Shown here: piece after piece, positions 9,355-17,280 of the stretch | Layout: each line of letters opens with the position of its first letter | Numbering within the stretch: the stretch's first letter is position 1 | NCBI GenBank assembly: GCA_009846005.1 | Contig: VXYL01000062.1 | Span: 1-46,826, forward strand | Origin: Gammaproteobacteria bacterium | Lineage (GTDB): Bacteria > Pseudomonadota > Gammaproteobacteria > Pseudomonadales > Azotimanducaceae | Direction: 5' to 3' | Length of the DNA stretch: 46,826 bases | Position numbers and translations under genes: made by a program | The notes under the pieces: generated by a model | Told to the model about the DNA's origin: nothing | The model's database searches: none | The model's input: the letters and a program-made list of their open reading frames with translations, nothing else

Positions 9355-9918
9355 GTGAAATCGGGTTTGATGGTACCGGGAAGGCAAGCGGAGATCCTGG
9401 GGCTCGTTGGTGCGGCCTGGGGGCTTGCCGGCCTGACCGGACTGTTGGTTTTCGCCGTGTACCGTCTCGCGGACGTGGTTGTCGCGGGCATCGAGTGGCC
9501 ATGGGCCTGGCAGCACGTCGCGGTGGCGGGCGTCAACGCGGCGTTCATGGCCTGGTCGGAGGGATGGCGCGGATTCCAGCGCTCGTTCTCGCCGCGGGTC
9601 GCGGCGCGGTTGAAGTGGCTGCGTGATCATCCGTCGATTGGCCGCGTGGCGTTCGCGCCGTTGTTCGCAATGGGCTACTTCGGGGCGACCCGGGAGCGCT
9701 TGATCGGCATTTACTGCCTGACTGGCGGCATCGTCGTCCTGATCGTGTTCGTCCATCTGCTGCCGCAGCCGTGGCGAGCCGCGCTCGACATCGGTGTCGT
9801 CCTGGGTTTGACCTGGGGCGTTGTCAGTACGCTTGTCTGCGCTTGGCGGGCGCTCGGTAGCGAGACGTACCATGTCGAGCCGGGTATTCCCGGCGACGTC
9901 GTCATCGGACGATCTTGA
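9355..9918 (+). CDS. Hypothetical multi-pass membrane protein
   Basis: This 187-residue protein is not recognised. It has about four hydrophobic segments: LGLVGAAWGLAGLTGLLVFA, WAWQHVAVAGVNAAFMAW, the stretch after RVAFAPLFAMGYFGA leading into IGGIVVLI-like sequence, and LDIGVVLGLTWGVVSTLV. A basic cytoplasmic-looking loop (RSFSPRVAARLKWLRDH) lies between helices two and three. No catalytic or transport motif is visible. The GTG at 9355 gives the longest product; the ATG at 9370 is an alternative. Its TGA and the stop of the convergent aminotransferase gene abut in the palindrome TGATCA, leaving no room for a separate terminator. Confidence 0.7.
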   Translation: MKSGLMVPGRQAEILGLVGAAWGLAGLTGLLVFAVYRLADVVVAGIEWPWAWQHVAVAGVNAAFMAWSEGWRGFQRSFSPRVAARLKWLRDHPSIGRVAFAPLFAMGYFGATRERLIGIYCLTGGIVVLIVFVHLLPQPWRAALDIGVVLGLTWGVVSTLVCAWRALGSETYHVEPGIPGDVVIGRS

Positions 9919-11223
9919 TCAGGTCGCGGTCGCCTCGTTCACGGCGGCGACGAGCGTCTCGACGATCCGACCGACGTCCCGCTCGCCGATGTTGAACGGC
10001 GGCCCGATCATGATGATGTCGCGTTGCGAACCGGTACCGCCGGGGTAGAACGACACGCCCCGCCCAAAGGCACTTGACGTGATCCGGGTGGTGATTCGGT
10101 CGTCGGCACGGTAGCGGGCGAGGGATTCACGGTCTTCGACGACCTCCACGGCGATCAGCAGGCCGGCGCCGCGAACCTCGGCGACATGGGGGTGCTGCGC
10201 AAACGCCTCGGTCAGGTGCGACTTCAATGTCGCGCCGGTCTTGGCGGCACGTTCGACAAGGCGTTCCCGGTCCAGGATCTCCAGGACCTTGTCCGCGGCG
10301 GCGCAGGCGGCGGGATGTGCGGCGAAGGTGTGGAACATCACGTTCATGCCGGCCTCTTCGAGCACGGCAGCCACGGTTTCGGTGCCGTACACCCCGGTGA
10401 TTGGCGCATAGCCGCCGCCGAGGCCCTTGCCCGCGACCATGACGTCGGGCTCGACGCCCCAACGGTCGAGGGCGAATCGCCTCCCGGTGCGCCCGAAACC
10501 GCACATCACCTCGTCGGCGAGCAACAGGATGTCGTGTTCGTCGCAGAGGGCTCGAACGGCCTGCCAGTAGCCGTCGGGCGGAATCAAGGCACCGCCGCTG
10601 GCGCCGACGATGGGTTCGGCGAGGAACCCCGCCACGGTATGCGGATCCTCTTGGTGGATCTTCTCTCGCAGAATGCGGACGCAGTGCCCGCCAACGTCGG
10701 GGTCGGGACAGCGCAGCGCGTAGGGTGCCGGGACGTCGGGGATGAGCGGTAGCGCGTGGTCGAGACCGAACCGGCGGGATTCGTGGCCGGAGAGGGCCAG
10801 GGCGCCCAACGTCGTACCGTGGTAGGACGGTGTCCGGGCGATGATCTTGGTCTTTTCGGTTTGCCCGCGGGCCGCGTGGTACTCAAGGGCGATCTTGACG
10901 AGCGTCTCGACACCCTCCGAACCGCCTGCGGTGAGGTGTATCCGCGTCAGTCCGGGCGGCAGCCAATCGTCGCGCAGACGCTCGAGCAGGCGCTGGCGCT
11001 GCGGCGTCAACCAAGGCGGGACGGCATAGGAGCATTCGACGACTGCATCGCGCATTGCGTCCGCCACCTCCGCCCGCCCGTGGCCGATGTTGACCGCGAC
11101 GGCGCCACCGGCCGCATCGAGAATCTCCCGCCCGCTTGAGTCGTATAGATAGGCGCCCTTGGCGCGTTCGATGTGCACCGGCGGCATGCTGGCGAAGGTC
11201 GCGAACGGCCAGGTTGCGGTCAT
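9919..11223 (-). CDS. PLP-dependent class III aminotransferase
   Basis: This 434-residue protein is a fold-type I, class III (omega-type) aminotransferase. It has the GGSEGVETLVKIALEYH substrate/PLP region, SYHGTTLGALALSGH, LLADEVMCGFGRTG (with the PLP-binding Asp), and the Schiff-base Lys of VAGKGLGGGYAPI. These enzymes move an amino group between an omega-amino compound or amino acid and a keto acid; the substrate cannot be told. The ATG start overlaps the stop of the upstream FAD gene by four bases (ATGA), which implies translational coupling. The two probably act on one pathway, such as breakdown or modification of an amine, but that is inference. Confidence 0.93.
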   Translation of the reverse strand: MTATWPFATFASMPPVHIERAKGAYLYDSSGREILDAAGGAVAVNIGHGRAEVADAMRDAVVECSYAVPPWLTPQRQRLLERLRDDWLPPGLTRIHLTAGGSEGVETLVKIALEYHAARGQTEKTKIIARTPSYHGTTLGALALSGHESRRFGLDHALPLIPDVPAPYALRCPDPDVGGHCVRILREKIHQEDPHTVAGFLAEPIVGASGGALIPPDGYWQAVRALCDEHDILLLADEVMCGFGRTGRRFALDRWGVEPDVMVAGKGLGGGYAPITGVYGTETVAAVLEEAGMNVMFHTFAAHPAACAAADKVLEILDRERLVERAAKTGATLKSHLTEAFAQHPHVAEVRGAGLLIAVEVVEDRESLARYRADDRITTRITSSAFGRGVSFYPGGTGSQRDIIMIGPPFNIGERDVGRIVETLVAAVNEATAT

Positions 11224-12761
11224 TGGGTTTGCACTGCGTTGAGGAACTCCGTCCGGCTCGGACGAGGAGCGTCGTCCTCGTCGGCGGTCTTTTGGTAGCC
11301 CTCAAGGAACAGGCGCGCAAGGTCGGGCCGTTCGTCCCTCATGCCCGGGGGGTCGAGGAGGTTCACTTGCCGAAACAACATACGCAGGACCTCGACGCTC
11401 TCTCTCGAGGCGTAGCGCAGTCCCTTGCGAAAGATGACACGGCGCCGGATCTGCTCGTCGACCGAGCCGTCGAGCCGATTGAACTCGAACGGATCCTCGC
11501 CGCGCTGCAGGGCCTTGTTGATCGCCATCGCCTCCGCATCGCGTCGCACCTGATGCTCGTACCAAGGCAGCACGAGCCGCTCGATTCGCGCCTCGAAGTC
11601 GGCTGCTCGATGCACGGCATCGCTCTCGGCATCGAGCGTCTGGGCGAGTTCGAGCGCGGACAGCCAACCCAGCGCGCATCCCCGTCCGGCAATTGGATTG
11701 GTGTGGATGCCGGCATCGCCGATCGCGAACAGCCCACCCACGAGCGGACGGCCGTTGCGGAAGTACCGGCGCCGGGAGTTGACGAGGTTGCCATACAGGT
11801 AGACCTTGCTGATGGGTTCCGAGACGGACGTGTCCACCCAGGGTCGTGCGACGTCGATGGCGCGGGTCGCCAGGTCGAATTCGCGATCCCTGGCGACGAC
11901 GCGCAGCGGTTCGTCCTCCGGGTCCGCGGCCAGGGTGATGGAGAAGGTTCGATTGTCACTGCGGAAGATGCCCGCCTTGAGGTAGCCGAGGTCGACTCCC
12001 GCAACGCCGCCGGCGAGCGACGCACGGCCATCCAGCGGGGGATAGTCGGCCCCATCTCTCAGCCGGTAGAACCGCGACGTATAGAAGATTCCGCAGGGGT
12101 GCTCTTCGAGGGGAGGCGGTTCGATGCCCTCGGCGGTGAGCCACCGGGCAACCCGGGTATTGCGACCGCTCGCGTCGACGACGATATCGGCGTCGATGCC
12201 GAGGCTGCCGTGCCCGGTCTTGACCGTGACGCCCGTCGTGCGCCGGGCGTCACCATCGGCCTTGGTGTGGAGTTCGCGGACGTCACCTTGAACGAAAGCG
12301 AAGGCGTTGCGGTCGAGGGCGTCGAGCATGTACCGGCGCAGCAGGAACTCGAACACGACCCGTCGGCAGGAAAGAAACGCGATGTCGTCGTCGCTGGGCA
12401 CGAACTCGGGGGCGTCGAAGGTATTCCGTGCCACGTCCTTGAATGTGAGCACCTCGGCACCGGCCGCGATCAGGACATCGAAGAAGCCGCGAAGGTCGCG
12501 CCGCAGTGCGTTTACCAGCGGTGCCAGCAAGACGTGGCTGTGGCGGATCTGCCCGGCGCCGTCGCGGCGCCATTGCTCGAATGCCAGCAGATGATCGGCG
12601 GGCATGGGCGTCGCGTCACGCTCGACGCAGGCGACGGTCATGCCGCGCTGACACAACGCCATGGCTGCTGCAAGGCCCGCGATGGAACCGCCGACCAGCA
12701 CGACATCGTAGCGACGTGCCGTCGCGGACCGACCGGCAGGGCGGCTGGGAGCGCTTTTCAT
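11220..12761 (-). CDS. FAD-dependent oxidoreductase (monooxygenase/halogenase-like fold)
   Basis: This 513-residue flavoprotein begins with a Rossmann motif, YDVVLVGGSIAGLAAAMAL, for the FAD ADP moiety. A GD-type motif, LFAIGDAGIHTNPIAGRG, near residue 345 contacts the flavin ribityl chain. The order resembles group A flavin monooxygenases, geranylgeranyl-reductase-like and halogenase-like enzymes. I do not see the WxWxIP motif of tryptophan halogenases. A 17-residue basic extension precedes the Rossmann strand, and the true start could be slightly later. The gene is first of a two-gene operon with the class III aminotransferase. It diverges from the phosphotransferase at 12830. The substrate is unknown. 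Confidence 0.88.
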   Translation of the reverse strand: MKSAPSRPAGRSATARRYDVVLVGGSIAGLAAAMALCQRGMTVACVERDATPMPADHLLAFEQWRRDGAGQIRHSHVLLAPLVNALRRDLRGFFDVLIAAGAEVLTFKDVARNTFDAPEFVPSDDDIAFLSCRRVVFEFLLRRYMLDALDRNAFAFVQGDVRELHTKADGDARRTTGVTVKTGHGSLGIDADIVVDASGRNTRVARWLTAEGIEPPPLEEHPCGIFYTSRFYRLRDGADYPPLDGRASLAGGVAGVDLGYLKAGIFRSDNRTFSITLAADPEDEPLRVVARDREFDLATRAIDVARPWVDTSVSEPISKVYLYGNLVNSRRRYFRNGRPLVGGLFAIGDAGIHTNPIAGRGCALGWLSALELAQTLDAESDAVHRAADFEARIERLVLPWYEHQVRRDAEAMAINKALQRGEDPFEFNRLDGSVDEQIRRRVIFRKGLRYASRESVEVLRMLFRQVNLLDPPGMRDERPDLARLFLEGYQKTADEDDAPRPSRTEFLNAVQTQ

Positions 12762-12829
12762 TGTTGACGGCTCGTGATGGAAACGGTTAAGACAACGGCT
12801 TGTAGGCGAGCACGGACTCTGGGGGCATT

Positions 12830-13846
12830 ATGGCAGCGGTGGAAGGCATCGACATCGAAAACGTCACCGCTTGGGTTGCCGAGCGGATCGACGGTCTGCA
12901 ACCGCCGCTCGAGTTCACGCTGATCGCGGGCGGACACTCCAACCTCACCTACAAGTTCGTGGACCGCCGCGGCGAAGCCTACGTGCTGCGGCGCCCGCCA
13001 TTGGGTCATATCCTCGAGAGCGCCCACGACATGGGCCGCGAGCATCGGATCGTCTCCGCGGTGTGGGGTACCGATGTGCCGGTGCCCGAGACATTCGGTT
13101 TGTGCGAGGACAAGGATGTTAACGGGTCTCCGTTCTACTTGATGAAGTTCGTGGAGGGCGTCGTGCCCCACGACGCCGCCGCGGCGGCGACGATTCCAGT
13201 GAGTGAGCGCACGTCGGCGGGCGAGCATGTCGTTGACGTGCTGGCGACCCTTCATCTGATTGACCCCGACGACGTGGGTCTCGGCACCCTTGCCCGGAAA
13301 GAGGCCTACATCGAGCGTCAACTCAAGCGCTGGACCAAGCAGTGGGAAGCGACGAAGACCCACGAGATACCCGAGATGGAGGAGAGCGAACGGCTGTTGC
13401 ACGAAGACATGCCCGAACAGATCGGTTCGGCCATCGTTCACGGCGACTATCGTATCGGCAACATGATCATCCGAGACGGCCGCATGGCGGCGTTGCTGGA
13501 CTGGGAGCTGTGCACCCTAGGCGACCCATTGGCCGACGTGGGGTACCTGCTCAACAATTGGACGGAACCGGGTGATCGAGGCGCAGGCGAAAGTCCGATG
13601 GGCATCGGTGGCTTCCCGGGACGCGACCACGTCCTCGCCGTATACGAGGCATGCACCGGGCGTGACCTTTCCCGTATCAACTACTACCGGGCGTTCTCGC
13701 ATTGGCGCCTCGGCGCGATCGCCCAGGGCGTCTACAAGCGCTATCTCGTCGGGGCCATGGGCAAGAACCGGGACTTCGACTTGGAGAGATACAAGCTGGG
13801 CATTCACCAACGTGCGGAATCCGCCTTGAGGTTCCTGACGACGTAG
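12830..13846 (+). CDS. APH-family phosphotransferase (ACAD10-like)
   Basis: This 338-residue protein has the aminoglycoside-phosphotransferase/choline-kinase fold. The nucleotide-binding N lobe contains GGHSNLTYKF and YVLRRPP. The catalytic loop is IVHGDYRIGNMI, and the metal-binding motif is LLDWELCTLGDPLADVG. The HGDYR-NM and LDWE-GDP spelling is that of proteins related to the ACAD10 kinase domain, which in bacteria and mammals phosphorylate hydroxy-acyl substrates before acyl-CoA dehydrogenation, rather than drug-resistance enzymes. GGGGG precedes the ATG. Its stop codon is the TAG inside the GTAG of a REP-like hairpin, so the insertion may have set or trimmed the C-terminus. Confidence 0.9.
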   Translation: MAAVEGIDIENVTAWVAERIDGLQPPLEFTLIAGGHSNLTYKFVDRRGEAYVLRRPPLGHILESAHDMGREHRIVSAVWGTDVPVPETFGLCEDKDVNGSPFYLMKFVEGVVPHDAAAAATIPVSERTSAGEHVVDVLATLHLIDPDDVGLGTLARKEAYIERQLKRWTKQWEATKTHEIPEMEESERLLHEDMPEQIGSAIVHGDYRIGNMIIRDGRMAALLDWELCTLGDPLADVGYLLNNWTEPGDRGAGESPMGIGGFPGRDHVLAVYEACTGRDLSRINYYRAFSHWRLGAIAQGVYKRYLVGAMGKNRDFDLERYKLGIHQRAESALRFLTT

Positions 13847-13868
13847 GGGACGGGTTTGTCCCGTCCCC
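13843..13868 (+). repeat. REP-like hairpin with GTAG head, overlapping a stop codon
   Basis: GTAG (13843-13846) leads into a perfect 9-bp stem: GGGGACGGG (13846-13854) pairs with CCCGTCCCC (13860-13868) around TTTGT. The TAG of GTAG is the stop codon of the preceding phosphotransferase gene. Confidence 0.8.
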
Positions 13869-13980
13869 GCGCGCCTGCGGGCGCGATCAAGCGTGCAGCC
13901 GCAACCCGATGGGCCCGGGGAGCGTCCTTCGGGCGGGCGGCCGATGCTTACAAGCGGCTGCGAAGCTCTCGGGTGGGTTA

Positions 13981-14108
13981 GGGGAAGAAAGAAGGGGCGC
14001 GCCAGCGGTGCCAAAGCACCGCTGGAAGCAGCTTCAATTTGGGGGGAAGGACACAAGCATTACAGGGAGGACCGAAGCTGCTGTCGCGCCTAACTCAATC
14101 TGTACTGG
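13981..14108 (-). ncRNA. Candidate structured small RNA driven by an operator-controlled promoter
   Basis: This would run leftward from about 14108. In the RNA, AGCAGCTTC (14082-14074) can pair with GAAGCTGCT (14035-14027), enclosing a 38-nt loop. Immediately after comes CCAGCGGTGC-TTTG-GCACCGCTGG (14025-14002), a perfect 10-bp hairpin. A pyrimidine tail rich in T (CCCCTTCTTTCTT) follows and could act as an intrinsic terminator. There is no ORF of note. The promoter has TTGACA and TACTAT boxes 16 bp apart. No known RNA family is recognised, and ends are estimates. Confidence 0.35.
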
Positions 14109-14142
14109 TTTTGTATAGTACATAGTCCAAGAGGGCTGTCAA
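14101..14142 (-). promoter_or_regulatory. Sigma70-like promoter with overlapping MerR-type operator
   Basis: On the minus strand a perfect -35 box TTGACA (14142-14137) and a -10 box TACTAT (14120-14115) are 16 bp apart. The inverted repeat TGTACT (14101-14106) and AGTACA (14117-14122), with a 10-bp spacer, covers the -10 box and the predicted start point near 14108. TGTAC and TTGTA units also occur about 10 bp apart, as they do upstream of merR at 15122-15136. This placement suits repression by the adjacent MerR-family protein. Confidence 0.5.
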
Positions 14143-14190
14143 GCTTTTTTTCGTTCGGTTAACCCCTTGTTTGGGGCCGCCGCAAGTTGC

Positions 14191-15093
14191 TCAGTTTGCA
14201 GAGGCCAATAGGCCGTGCTTCTCCACGAGCACGTGCAATGACTCCTCGAGTTGGCCGCGCGCAGCACCGAGGTGCCCCGCCACAAGCCGGTGGTCTTGGT
14301 CGACGACGCCGCCCACACTCGTGCATCGCCGGGCGTGGCTTTCGTAGTCGTTGATCTCCCCGATGAGCTCGGCGAGGTGGCGAGGGCACTCGCATCCGGC
14401 CTGGGACGCCATCAGCGAGATGTGCAAGAGTTCTCCATCGCTGTAGCGCCGGGCCGCGCTTGCCACCACGGGTACGGTGGCGGTGACCCGGCGCGCCAGC
14501 GTCTGCCAGTCGGCAGGCCAACGAAGGATTGAACGCCCGGCTTGGCGGCAGGCCTCGAGATCGGCCGCAGTGGCATATCGGAAGGCGACGACGAGACTGG
14601 CGTCCGGGAAGATTTGTTCAATGTTTTCAATTTGTTGATTGTCAAGTGTCGGAACGTAGACGACGAGGCAGTCGAGTTCGGGAAGCGCACCATGATCAGC
14701 TTTGAGTTCCGCTGCGGTCGTCCACTGGGCGGCGACTTCGATACCCGCATCGGTGGTCTCAGGGCTGCGCTGGGCTTCGCGATGGGCGAGGATGAGTTGG
14801 CCACCGACTAAGCCCGTGCGGCGACGATGGACGGTTGCGCGCCTAGGCGATGGGCGCAGGCGCCGCTGTAGCTCATCGTCGCTGAGTTGGATCAGTTGGC
14901 TGATGGGATGGCCTTGATCGAGAAGCGCCTTGACGCTGGTCAGCCGGTCGACCTGGGAAGCGCTATAGAAACGTGTCTTGCCAGCGCGCTGGGCGGGCGT
15001 CAAGCCGTAGCGGCGCTCCCAGGCCCGCAGGCACTCGGGGCTGATACCGGTGCGCCTTGCCACGGCGCCGATCTTGTAGACGTCTTCGTCCAC
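14191..15093 (-). CDS. MerR-family regulator, CarH/LitR-like with degenerate B12-type domain
   Basis: This protein is about 300 residues. The N-terminal winged-helix MerR domain reads VYKIGAVARRTGISPECLRAWERRYGLTPAQR, the CarH/LitR/MlrA type. The remaining 200 residues look like the helical plus Rossmann-like module of B12-binding photoregulators (GLVGGQLILAHREAQR, LDCLVVYVPTLDNQQ, ASLVVAFRY). The cobalamin-ligating DxHxxG signature is missing, as in class II LitR-like proteins that do not hold B12. I chose the GTG start at 15093, directly before DEDVYKIG; a longer frame to 15150 would run through the promoter. It is divergent from the signalling operon at 15270. Operator repeats precede it (15122-15150) and follow it (14101-14122), which suggests autoregulation. 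The ligand or signal is unknown. Confidence 0.85.
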   Translation of the reverse strand: MDEDVYKIGAVARRTGISPECLRAWERRYGLTPAQRAGKTRFYSASQVDRLTSVKALLDQGHPISQLIQLSDDELQRRLRPSPRRATVHRRRTGLVGGQLILAHREAQRSPETTDAGIEVAAQWTTAAELKADHGALPELDCLVVYVPTLDNQQIENIEQIFPDASLVVAFRYATAADLEACRQAGRSILRWPADWQTLARRVTATVPVVASAARRYSDGELLHISLMASQAGCECPRHLAELIGEINDYESHARRCTSVGGVVDQDHRLVAGHLGAARGQLEESLHVLVEKHGLLASAN

Positions 15094-15120
15094 GATCGAT
15101 CCGCTCGAAGTGGACGGCCA

Positions 15121-15150
15121 ATTGTACGTTCTTGTACTTCCTCTATACAA
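15121..15150 (-). promoter_or_regulatory. merR promoter with TTGTAC operator repeats
   Basis: On the minus strand TTGTAT (15150-15145) and TACAAT (15126-15121) form -35 and -10 boxes with an 18-bp spacer. The dyad TTGTA-N9-TACAA (15150-15132) overlaps the -35 box and spacer. On the plus strand TTGTAC is repeated at 15122 and 15132, one helical turn apart, like the tandem half-sites of CarH operators. The predicted start lies about 20 bases before the GTG. Confidence 0.5.
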
Positions 15151-15253
15151 GGTCGCCAGCGACGGTGCTTTGATCGGTATGTGACGGTCGAACCGACTGC
15201 GTCCGGCATGCCTGAGACCGAACCCACCGTGTCGGCGTTTCGCAGCGGGGATG

Positions 15254-15262
15254 ATGTACTAT
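15254..15262 (+). promoter_or_regulatory. Putative -10 element of the partner-switch operon
   Basis: ATGTACTAT (15254-15262) is identical to the -10 region of the candidate small-RNA promoter on the other strand (14123-14115). TACTAT ends 7 bases before the ATG at 15270, so a transcript would begin at or next to the start codon. The -35 region is weak, so this is tentative. Confidence 0.3.
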
Positions 15263-15269
15263 CTTGGTT

Positions 15270-15713
15270 ATGGGTGGCGCGGAACAGGAACACCGGGGGA
15301 TTGACGTCCGTCTGAAGCCGGAGTTGAACACGGCGCTGACGGCGCTGGCGGATGCGGTCGAGGAGTTCGCGGCCCAGGAGTCGATAGGTGGCGCGTTGCC
15401 GATAAACTTGAACCTGGTTCTCGACGAGCTGGTCACGAACAGCGTCAGCTATGCCTTGAGCGATGTCGCGGAACCCGTCCTGCGGCTGCAGATTCGGCGC
15501 GATGGCGACGTGGTGGTTGCCGAGGTCGAGGACAATGGCGCCGCGTTCGACCCCTTCAAGGAAGCGCCGAAGCCGGACATCGAGCAGGGTCTCGACGAGC
15601 GACCTATCGGCGGACTCGGCGTGTTCCTGGTCATGCAGCTCACCGAAACGGCCCACTACGAACGCGACGGTGACGTCAACAGGATCATCTTGCATATGAA
15701 AATGGAGAGTTAG
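15270..15713 (+). CDS. RsbW/SpoIIAB-like anti-sigma serine kinase (HATPase_c_2)
   Basis: This protein of about 147 residues has the GHKL ATPase fold of anti-sigma/switch kinases. The N box is LNLVLDELVTNSVSYAL, the G1 box VEDNGAAFDPF, and the G2-like segment IGGLGVFLVMQL. Such proteins bind either a sigma factor (or other target) or a STAS partner, and inactivate the partner by phosphorylating its serine. The STAS gene follows five bases downstream. ATG at 15270 is preferred; a TTG lies two codons earlier. No good ribosome-binding site is visible, and a -10-like box ends 7 bases upstream, so the message may be leaderless. No sigma factor gene is nearby, so the output target is unknown. Confidence 0.9.
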   Translation: MGGAEQEHRGIDVRLKPELNTALTALADAVEEFAAQESIGGALPINLNLVLDELVTNSVSYALSDVAEPVLRLQIRRDGDVVVAEVEDNGAAFDPFKEAPKPDIEQGLDERPIGGLGVFLVMQLTETAHYERDGDVNRIILHMKMES

Positions 15714-15718
15714 AGAAA

Positions 15719-16069
15719 ATGGCGAATCAATCCTCTCTGACGGTCGCGAGCGAAGAACAGGACGATGCCGTCGTACTTTGTCCGACGGGTCGGGTCGATG
15801 GCACGAACGTGACGATTCTCCAAGGCGCCGTCCGCGAGCGACTGGAGGCGAGCCAGGTGCGCTTGGTCTTCGACTTGGTCGAGCTGAACTACATCAGCAG
15901 TGCGGGGCTGCGCGTGTTGCTCATGGCCGCCCGCGACCTGCAGGCGCAAGGCGGGAAGGCGGTCTTCTGCAACCTGTCCGAGCAGATCCGACAGGTCTTC
16001 GAGATCACCGGCTTCGACAAGATCCTCTCCGTTCACGGCAACCGCGAGGATGCGCTGGCGGCCCTATGA
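15719..16069 (+). CDS. STAS-domain anti-sigma factor antagonist
   Basis: This 116-residue protein is a single STAS domain. NYISSAGLRVLLMA holds the expected phospho-acceptor Ser60, equivalent to Ser58 of SpoIIAA in DSSGL. When unphosphorylated it should bind the RsbW-like kinase and release that kinase's target; phosphorylation breaks the complex. GAGAAA precedes its ATG. It lies between the kinase gene (gap 5 bp) and the REC-PP2C phosphatase gene (gap 21 bp), so the three form a complete partner-switching module in order of action. Confidence 0.93.
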   Translation: MANQSSLTVASEEQDDAVVLCPTGRVDGTNVTILQGAVRERLEASQVRLVFDLVELNYISSAGLRVLLMAARDLQAQGGKAVFCNLSEQIRQVFEITGFDKILSVHGNREDALAAL

Positions 16070-16090
16070 CCGCGACGCAGGACTGAAATC

Positions 16091-17257
16091 ATGGCTGCCC
16101 CGGCGAAAATACTGGTTGTCGACGACGAGGAAGACCTCGAACTGCTGATGCGGCAACGGTTTCGCCGCCAGGTTCGCAGGGGCGAGTACGACTTTTACTT
16201 CGCGCACAATGGCCGTGAGGCACTGGACGTGCTCGCCGAGACGCCGGACATCCGCTTGGTGCTGTCCGACATCAACATGCCCGTTATGGACGGGCTTACG
16301 CTGCTCAGCCAGTTGGAGGAGATCGAGGCCAACGTGTCCGCCGTGGTCGTGTCGGCGTACGGCGACATGGCGAACATCCGCACCGCCATGAACCGCGGGG
16401 CCTTCGACTTCGTCACCAAGCCCATCGACTTCAACGACCTTCAGGTCACCGTCGAGAAGACGTTGCGCCACATCCAGGTTCTGGAGGATGCGTTGGCGTC
16501 GCGGGACCGGCTTGTGGCCTTGCGCCAGGAACTGGTCGTGGCGAGCCAGGTGCAGACCTCCGTGTTGCCGGCGGCGCTTCCCGCCACTGAACATTTCGAG
16601 GTGCATGCGGAGATGACGCCTGCACGCGAGATCGGGGGCGACTTCTACGACTTCTTCAGCCTCGACGAATACCGGATGGGGCTGGTCATCGCCGACGTTT
16701 CAGACAAGGGCATTCCCGCGGCTCTGTTCACCATGGTGAGCCGGGCCTTGCTCAAGGCGGCTGCCCGCAACCACGAGTCCCCGGGTGCCTGCCTGCATGA
16801 GGTCAACCAACTGGTTAGCCAGGACAACGACGCCTGCATGTTCGTCACGTTGTTCTACGCCGTCCTCGATCTCCGCGACGGCCACCTGCGCTACTGCAAC
16901 GGCGGTCACAATCCGCCGCGGTTGATCTGCCAGGGCGAGGTGCAGGAAGTGCCGTCGAGCAACGACATTGCACTCGGCATCTTCATGGAGCACGAGTTCC
17001 ACGACAACGAGGTCGTGCTTTGCCCGGGCGACGCGTTGTTCCTCTATACCGACGGCATCACCGAGGCGTGCAACGCCCAGGAAGAGGAGTTCGGCGAACA
17101 GCGTCTCGACGACCTGCTTAGCGACGCAGCCGACGCGCCGGTGCCCGACCTGATCGCGACGGTCGTCGACGCAGTCGAGGAGTTCGCCGGCGGCGTGGCG
17201 CAGTTCGATGACATGACCTGCCTGGCGCTGCGCCTGAACAGTAACAAGCCCGCTTGA
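16091..17257 (+). CDS. Response regulator with PP2C/SpoIIE-type serine phosphatase output
   Basis: This 388-residue cytoplasmic protein joins a receiver domain (about 5-125; acidic Asp11/Asp12, phospho-acceptor Asp60 in LSDINMP, Lys of VTKPID) to a PPM phosphatase. A helical linker (about 126-170) connects them. The phosphatase (about 175-385) has metal-binding motifs GGDFYDFF, VIADVSDKGIPAAL, NGGHNPP and LYTDGITEA. This is the RssB/HsbR-like architecture: phosphorylation by a histidine kinase should turn on or off dephosphorylation of the STAS protein. The histidine kinase two genes downstream is the obvious partner. Its stop overlaps an upstream TTG alternative of the next gene. Confidence 0.95.
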   Translation: MAAPAKILVVDDEEDLELLMRQRFRRQVRRGEYDFYFAHNGREALDVLAETPDIRLVLSDINMPVMDGLTLLSQLEEIEANVSAVVVSAYGDMANIRTAMNRGAFDFVTKPIDFNDLQVTVEKTLRHIQVLEDALASRDRLVALRQELVVASQVQTSVLPAALPATEHFEVHAEMTPAREIGGDFYDFFSLDEYRMGLVIADVSDKGIPAALFTMVSRALLKAAARNHESPGACLHEVNQLVSQDNDACMFVTLFYAVLDLRDGHLRYCNGGHNPPRLICQGEVQEVPSSNDIALGIFMEHEFHDNEVVLCPGDALFLYTDGITEACNAQEEEFGEQRLDDLLSDAADAPVPDLIATVVDAVEEFAGGVAQFDDMTCLALRLNSNKPA

Positions 17258-17280
17258 CCCACGCGCTTACAGGCTTCCTG

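Larger units (their letters stand above)
13847..14190. other. Intergenic region with REP hairpin, candidate small RNA and promoter
   Basis: This 344-bp gap lies between convergent genes. After the REP-like hairpin, no credible ORF is present. It holds a perfect 10-bp inverted repeat (14002-14025), a 9-bp pairing of 14027-14035 with 14074-14082, and a sigma70-like promoter pointing left (14115-14142) overlapped by a MerR-type operator (14101-14122). A T7 run at 14144-14150 and a weak CCCC-TTGTTT-GGGG hairpin at 14163-14176 lie near the merR stop. Confidence 0.6.

Noticed and set aside
12830-13846. Aminoglycoside resistance kinase
   Set aside because: The motifs match ACAD10-like metabolic kinases rather than drug-resistance APH enzymes, and the context is chromosomal.
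14144-14150. T7 run as intrinsic terminator for rightward transcription
   Set aside because: No stable stem precedes it on the plus strand.
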